Assembly (NCBI GenBank): GCA_030040815.1
Contig: JASHSZ010000557.1
Coordinates: 1-9,436, forward strand
Reading direction: 5' to 3'
Source of the DNA: Streptosporangiaceae bacterium
Lineage (GTDB): Bacteria; Actinomycetota; Actinomycetes; Streptosporangiales; Streptosporangiaceae
Length of the DNA: 9,436 nucleotides
The notes below the pieces were generated by a model. That model ran no database searches, was not told the origin of the DNA, and saw nothing but the letters and a program-made list of their open reading frames with translations. Positions 6,061 to 9,436 of the stretch are shown piece by piece (within the stretch, counting starts at the first letter, position 1; every line of letters starts with the position of its first letter). The position numbers were made by a program, and so were the translations under genes.

Positions 6061-7479
6061 TCACGGCGTCGCGGGTGACACCGTCCAGGCCTGGCCGTCC
6101 GGGGTGTCGACCACGCTGACGCCCAGCGCGGCGAGCTCGGTTCGCAGCTCGTCGGCCGCGCCGAAGTCCCCGCGCTCGCGCGCTACGGCTCGCTCGGCGA
6201 GCTTGTGCTCTGCGCCGGCGGGCAGCGGAGCCGCGGCCGGGCGCGGCCTGCCGACGAGGCGGACGAGGTCGAGGCCGAGCACCCGGTCGGCGCTCGCGAA
6301 CGTCTCGAACTTGGACCCGGCCGGGATCTCTGCGTCGGCGGCCAGGTTGCGCAGCGCGCGCAGCGCGGCCGGGGTGTCGAGGTCGTCATCCAGCGCGCCG
6401 GCCACCCTGGCCGCGTACTCCGCGCAGATGGGTCGGCTGGGCTCATCGGCCCAGTCGGCCACCCGCTCGCGCCAGCGTCGCAGGGTGGCATCGGCGGCCA
6501 CGAGCGCGTCCCAGGTCAGGTTCAGCTGCTGCCGGTACCGGTGCTCGAGAAACGCCAGCCGGGCCGCGAGCGGATCGAGCCCGCGGTCGGCCAGGTCCGC
6601 CAGCAGCACCACGTTGCCGGTTGACTTGGCCATCTTCCGGCCCTCGAACAGCACGTGCTCGCAGTGCACCCAGTGCCGCACCACATCGCGGCCGGTCACC
6701 GAGTTCGATTGCGCCCGCTCATTCTCGTGATGGGGGAAGCGCAGGTCGATGCCCCCGGTATGGACGTCGATCACCTCGCCGAGGAACCGCAGCGACATCG
6801 CCGAGCACTCGGTGTGCCAGCCCGGAAACCCGGTGCCCCATGGCGTAGGCCAGGTCAGCTCCCGGCTCGTCGGCGCGTCCTTCCACAGCGCCCAGTCGGC
6901 GTGGAACCTCTTGCGGGCGTCGACCTCGCCGTCGGACCGGTAGCCGGGCCGGAGCGAGTCGACCCGGTTGCCGGATATCGCGCCGTAGTCCGCGAAGCTG
7001 CGCGCGTCGAAGTAGACCGACCCGGTGTCAACTGGGTAGGCATGCCCGGTGTCAATCAGGCTGCTGATCATGTCGATCATCAGGCCGATCGATTCCGACG
7101 CGCGCGGCGCGAAGTCGGGCGGCAGCAAGCTCAGCGCCTCGCAGTCAGCGCGGAACGCCTGCTCGTAGCGGCGCGCGAGCTCCAGCGCCGGGGCACCCGA
7201 GGCGGCCGCCTCGGCCAAGATCTTGTCCTCGCCATCCGAGTCGCTCTCGTTATCGTCGGCCAGGTGGCCAACGTCGGTGATTTGCTGGCAGACGACCACC
7301 GAGAGGCCGTGCCGCTCGGCGTTGCGGCGGATCAGGTCGGGCAGCAGGTACGCGCGCAGGTTGCCGACGTGTGCAGGCCGGTAGACCGTCGGCCCGCACG
7401 AATACATCCGCAGCTGACCATGCCGGGCTGGCCGGATGTCGGTGACGCCGCGCAGGCGCGTGTCGTAGAGCCGGAACAC
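6061..7479 (-). CDS. cysS: Cysteine--tRNA ligase
   Basis: This cytoplasmic class I synthetase charges tRNA-Cys. The 472-residue protein has the full CysRS layout. The zinc ligands C28 (MYSCGPTVY), C225 (GWHTECSAMS), H250 and E254 (RFPHHENERAQS) have the same spacing I recall for the E. coli enzyme (C28, C209, H234, E238). The HIGH motif reads HVGN (37-40), KMSKS reads KMAKS (282-286, in EGRKMAKSTGN), and a C-terminal DALR-like tail ends VDTPDGQAW. The length and tail argue against MshC, the shorter mycothiol ligase homologue. The start is GTG at 7479; its first residues (MFRLYDTR) fit the family although the ribosome site is weak. The marR gene ends 103 bp upstream on the same strand, in a gap that holds the inverted repeat CCAGCT-GA-AGCTGG (7527-7540) and GCACCGGTGC (7571-7580). 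It may be a second CysRS of the genome; I cannot tell from the window. Confidence 0.92.
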   Translation of the reverse strand: MFRLYDTRLRGVTDIRPARHGQLRMYSCGPTVYRPAHVGNLRAYLLPDLIRRNAERHGLSVVVCQQITDVGHLADDNESDSDGEDKILAEAAASGAPALELARRYEQAFRADCEALSLLPPDFAPRASESIGLMIDMISSLIDTGHAYPVDTGSVYFDARSFADYGAISGNRVDSLRPGYRSDGEVDARKRFHADWALWKDAPTSRELTWPTPWGTGFPGWHTECSAMSLRFLGEVIDVHTGGIDLRFPHHENERAQSNSVTGRDVVRHWVHCEHVLFEGRKMAKSTGNVVLLADLADRGLDPLAARLAFLEHRYRQQLNLTWDALVAADATLRRWRERVADWADEPSRPICAEYAARVAGALDDDLDTPAALRALRNLAADAEIPAGSKFETFASADRVLGLDLVRLVGRPRPAAAPLPAGAEHKLAERAVARERGDFGAADELRTELAALGVSVVDTPDGQAWTVSPATP

Positions 7480-7582
7480 GCACGTAAGCCTACGGCGAAG
7501 CCACGCCGGCGGACGTGCGCGACCGACCAGCTGAAGCTGGACTGTGCCAAGCGCCGCGAGCTAGCCGTCGGCACCGGTGCTC

Positions 7583-8071
7583 CTAGCGGACCCAGCGGCG
7601 CGGCAGTTTTTCGATCCGGGCCGCGTGCTCGAGCAGCAGCTCGCTGCCCCGCTCGATGTAGCGCGTGACGAACCGTAGGTCCGCGTCGGAGTATTTCTCA
7701 TATTCCGACAGAAGCTGGGCGAACGGCCCGTAGACCTCCGCTGCACCCTGCCGCGCCTGGTCGGTCAGCTCGACCAGGATCCGGCGCCGGTCGGTCGCGT
7801 CGGGCAGCCGGCGCACCCAGCCGGCTCGCTCCAGCCGGTCCAGCAGCGCCGTGACCGCGCCGCTGGTGAGCCCGGTCTGCCGGGCTATCTCACCCGCCGT
7901 GAGCCGGCCAGCCCGCTCCAGGACGTCCATGCAGCGCATCGCCGTCCGGTTGACGCCGAAGTACTCGGCCGCCGCGTCCTCGAACCGGTCGTAGGCGTTC
8001 TGGTGCAGCCTGGCGGCGAGCGCGGCCTGATTGACCAGTTCCTGCCGCGTACCGGGGTCCGCGCTGCTCAC
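7583..8071 (-). CDS. MarR-family transcriptional regulator
   Basis: The 162-residue winged-helix protein has the MarR layout. A dimerisation helix comes first (about 10-40), then MRCMDVLERAGRLTAGEIAR, the recognition helix in LTSGAVTALLDRLERAGWV (68-86), the wing with DATDRRR (91-97), and a C-terminal helix pair. MarR proteins bind palindromic DNA as dimers and usually let go when a small ligand binds. The gene is divergent from the drrA-like ABC gene with 121 bp between starts, so control of that efflux locus and of itself is the natural inference. The start is GTG 8071 with only a weak ribosome site. The inverted repeat CCGAT-N6-ATCGG (8072-8087) touches this start and could be an autoregulatory site. 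Ligand unknown. Confidence 0.88.
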   Translation of the reverse strand: MSSADPGTRQELVNQAALAARLHQNAYDRFEDAAAEYFGVNRTAMRCMDVLERAGRLTAGEIARQTGLTSGAVTALLDRLERAGWVRRLPDATDRRRILVELTDQARQGAAEVYGPFAQLLSEYEKYSDADLRFVTRYIERGSELLLEHAARIEKLPRRWVR

Positions 8072-8099
8072 CCGATCACGCTATCGGTCCGCGCCAGGG

Positions 8100-8129
8100 T
8101 TGACAGCAGGGTAACTCGCGTCATATCTT
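8100..8129 (+). promoter_or_regulatory. Likely promoter of the ABC transporter genes
   Basis: TTGACA (8100-8105) is a perfect -35, followed after 18 nt by TATCTT (8124-8129), a 4/6 match to TATAAT. The ATPase start is 63 bp further on. A second TTGACA at 8131-8136 lies exactly 31 bp after the first, but its -10 is poor (TTCTTA at 18 nt). Either could serve; the first has the better pair. Confidence 0.45.
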
Positions 8130-8137
8130 GTTGACAC

Positions 8138-8167
8138 TCTTTCGATTTTAAAGATTCTTAATTCTTG
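8138..8167. promoter_or_regulatory. A+T-rich repeats between marR and drrA, candidate MarR operator
   Basis: This block contrasts sharply with the GC-rich genes on both sides. It contains TCTTT (8138-8142) facing AAAGA (8150-8154), the palindrome AAGA-T-TCTT (8151-8159), and tandem ATTCTTA-ATTCTTG (8154-8167). It sits downstream of both TTGACA boxes and before the ATPase start, where a bound repressor would block transcription. MarR operators are typically short A+T-rich inverted repeats, so this is the best candidate site. Binding is inferred. Confidence 0.4.
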
Positions 8168-8192
8168 AACGATAACAGCGGAACAGGGTGAC

Positions 8193-9182
8193 ATGGTGCC
8201 GATCGAAGCTGCCATTCGCACCGACCGGCTGGACAAGAGCTTCGGCCGCACGCGGGTGCTTGACCAGCTCACGCTCGAGGTTCCGGCCGGGGCTGTCTAC
8301 GGGTTGCTCGGCCCCAACGGCGCCGGCAAGACGACGCTGGTGCGGATTTTGACCACGCTGCTCGCCCCCGACGCCGGGCGGGCGTTCGTGCTCGGCCGGG
8401 ACGTCGTGGCGCAGCCGCAGCGTGTCCGCGAGGTCATCGGCCTGACCGGGCAGTGCGCGGCGGTCGACGATCTCATCTCGGCGCGCGAGAACCTCTACCT
8501 GATCGGCAGGCTGCTGGGCCTGCGGCCGCGCGCGGCGCGGGCCCGCGGCGCCGAGCTGCTGGCCTCGTTCGGGCTGGCCGACGTGGCCGGGACCACGGTG
8601 AAGAACTACTCGGGCGGGATGCGCCGTCGGCTCGACCTGGCGGCGAGCCTCGTCGGTCGGCCAGCGGTGCTGTTCCTGGATGAGCCGACGACTGGCCTAG
8701 ACCTCGCCAGCCGGAACGAGCTCTGGGACATGATCAGGGGCCTTGCGGCCGACGGAACCACGGTGCTGCTCACCACCCAGTACCTGGACGAGGCCGACCG
8801 GCTGGCCGGCCGGGTCATGGTTATCGATCACGGCCGCGCGGTCGCAGAGGGGACGCCCGCCGAGCTGAAGGGAATGGCTGGCGGCCAGGTGCTGGAGGTG
8901 CGGCCGCTGCGCCCGGCCGACGTCCGCGGCGCAGCGACGGTGCTCGCCGACCTTGCCGGGGTGGGTCGGCTTGTCGTCGCGGCGGACCTGCTGACCGTGC
9001 GGGTGCCCGACGACGAGCTGGTGGCCGAGGCTGCCCGGAATCTGGACGTCGCCGGGATACCGGTCCGGCATTTCGTTGTCCGGCTGCCCAGCCTGGACGA
9101 GGCGTTCCTGGCGATAACCGGACAGCACGCCGGGACCGAGGCTGCCCAGCCCGCCGCGCCGATGGAAGGAGCGAGCCGGTGA
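8193..9182 (+). CDS. ABC transporter ATP-binding protein, DrrA (daunorubicin-resistance) type
   Basis: This ATPase subunit of a two-gene drug-efflux ABC exporter has 329 residues. In order: Walker A GPNGAGKTT (40-48), Q-loop Q87 in GLTGQ, signature YSGGMRRRLDLA (139-150), Walker B VLFLDEPTTGLD (D163, E164), and D-loop. The switch position reads TTQYLDEADR (Q196) in place of the usual His, which is common in DrrA relatives. A C-terminal accessory domain (DUF4162-like, from about residue 225) ends LPSLDEAFLAITG. The ATG at 8193 follows AGGG. The TGA stop overlaps the GTG start of the permease (GTGA, 9179-9182), implying translational coupling. The divergent MarR gene is its probable regulator. 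The ATPase is intact, but its partner permease is damaged. Confidence 0.93.
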   Translation: MVPIEAAIRTDRLDKSFGRTRVLDQLTLEVPAGAVYGLLGPNGAGKTTLVRILTTLLAPDAGRAFVLGRDVVAQPQRVREVIGLTGQCAAVDDLISARENLYLIGRLLGLRPRAARARGAELLASFGLADVAGTTVKNYSGGMRRRLDLAASLVGRPAVLFLDEPTTGLDLASRNELWDMIRGLAADGTTVLLTTQYLDEADRLAGRVMVIDHGRAVAEGTPAELKGMAGGQVLEVRPLRPADVRGAATVLADLAGVGRLVVAADLLTVRVPDDELVAEAARNLDVAGIPVRHFVVRLPSLDEAFLAITGQHAGTEAAQPAAPMEGASR

Positions 9183-9436
9183 CGGCCTTCGCACAGACCG
9201 GGGTGATGGCCCGGCGCAACCTGCTGCACGTGCTGTCCGACCCGGAGCAGCTGATTGGCATCACCGTCCAGCCGCTGATGTTCCTGCTGCTGTTCGTGTA
9301 CGTGTTCGGCGGCGCGATCTCCGGCTCGACCACGGGCTACCTGGAGTTTGTGGTTCCGGTTCCACGGCGGGGTCGCGGGCGCGGTCGGCGCGTTCGGCCT
9401 CGTGCTGGCACTGGGCGTTGCCATGTGCTGGCTGAT
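9179..9436 (+). pseudogene. DrrB-type ABC-2 permease, internally deleted and cut by the window end
   Basis: From GTG 9179 the protein begins VTAFAQTGVMARRNLLHVLS, then DPEQLIGITVQPLMFLLLF (first membrane helix, about 25-47) and YLEFVVP (54-60), as in DrrB permeases. The frame then becomes Arg-rich (PRRGRGRGRRVRPRAG). One frame over, from 9360, the protein resumes as FHGGVAGAVGAFGLVLALGV, which in the family belongs well downstream, after the RFRSLPMA region and further helices. About 65-75 residues are therefore missing, and the join is out of frame. The join lies in the tandem GGTTCCGGTTCC (9352-9363), fitting deletion between short repeats. Transport is probably lost. A misassembly could mimic this. 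Confidence 0.75.

Noticed and set aside
5936..6061. Protein-like frame continuing past the cysS stop on the minus strand (GVTRDAVIARLRVLGQDPRV)
   Set aside because: CysRS already has a normal C-terminus in its own frame, and this frame has no good start or family match. It is probably chance.
5812..6078. Plus-strand 88-codon frame in the gap between ddaH and cysS
   Set aside because: It crosses the direct repeats and runs antisense into cysS. The second half is Arg/Gly/Pro-rich as in non-coding frames, and no homology is recognised.
7527..7580. Inverted repeat CCAGCT-GA-AGCTGG and palindrome GCACCGGTGC downstream of marR, considered as terminators
   Set aside because: The first has a 2-nt loop and the second none, so neither forms a stable RNA hairpin, and there is no U-tract.
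6655..7668. Plus-strand 337-codon frame opposite cysS and part of marR
   Set aside because: It is antisense to two well-supported genes with conserved catalytic motifs, and no domain is visible.
1..9436. Searched for tRNAs, rRNA, riboswitches, CRISPR arrays and transposases
   Set aside because: No such structure or motif was recognised on either strand by eye.

Overview
The window looks like chromosomal DNA of a high-G+C actinobacterium. Codons mostly end in G or C, GTG starts are used, and the gene families are typical of that group: a LuxR-type large ATP-binding regulator (LAL), a PIN-domain protein, a RocD/DdaH pair, a CysRS with an HVGN motif, and a MarR/DrrAB-type efflux locus. I cannot assign a genus.

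Layout. 1-1616 (+): the 3' part of a LAL regulator ending in a LuxR helix-turn-helix, broken by an in-frame TGA at 384-386. 1613-2620 (-): a histidine-phosphatase-family gene followed 6 bp later by a PIN-domain gene. The PIN gene carries two compensating single-base frameshifts, and its restored stop shares CTAG with the LAL stop. 2621-3063: a visibly A+T-richer gap with a possible small ORF (2853-3011). 3064-3618 (+): a small three-helix membrane protein with one C-terminal PASTA domain, followed by a GC-rich hairpin. 5781-3696 (-): a two-gene arginine/ornithine operon, ddaH-like then rocD. 5782-6060: its upstream region, with an inverted repeat and a 16-bp direct repeat. 7479-6061 (-): a cysteinyl-tRNA synthetase. 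8071-7583 (-): a MarR regulator, divergent from 8193-9182 (+), a DrrA-type ABC ATPase. The ATPase overlaps by 4 nt the start of its DrrB-type permease (9179 onward), which has lost a central segment.

How the genes work together. The DdaH-like hydrolase and RocD probably form a short catabolic route from arginine or methylarginine towards ornithine and glutamate semialdehyde. The MarR protein probably represses the divergent drug-efflux ABC genes from the A+T-rich intergenic region.

Most striking overall: three genes (LAL regulator, PIN protein, ABC permease) carry clear lesions while their neighbours are intact. This means either local gene decay or clustered assembly errors. I see no CRISPR array, tRNA, rRNA or insertion sequence. 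The least explained stretch is the low-G+C island at about 2690-3618 with the PASTA membrane protein.
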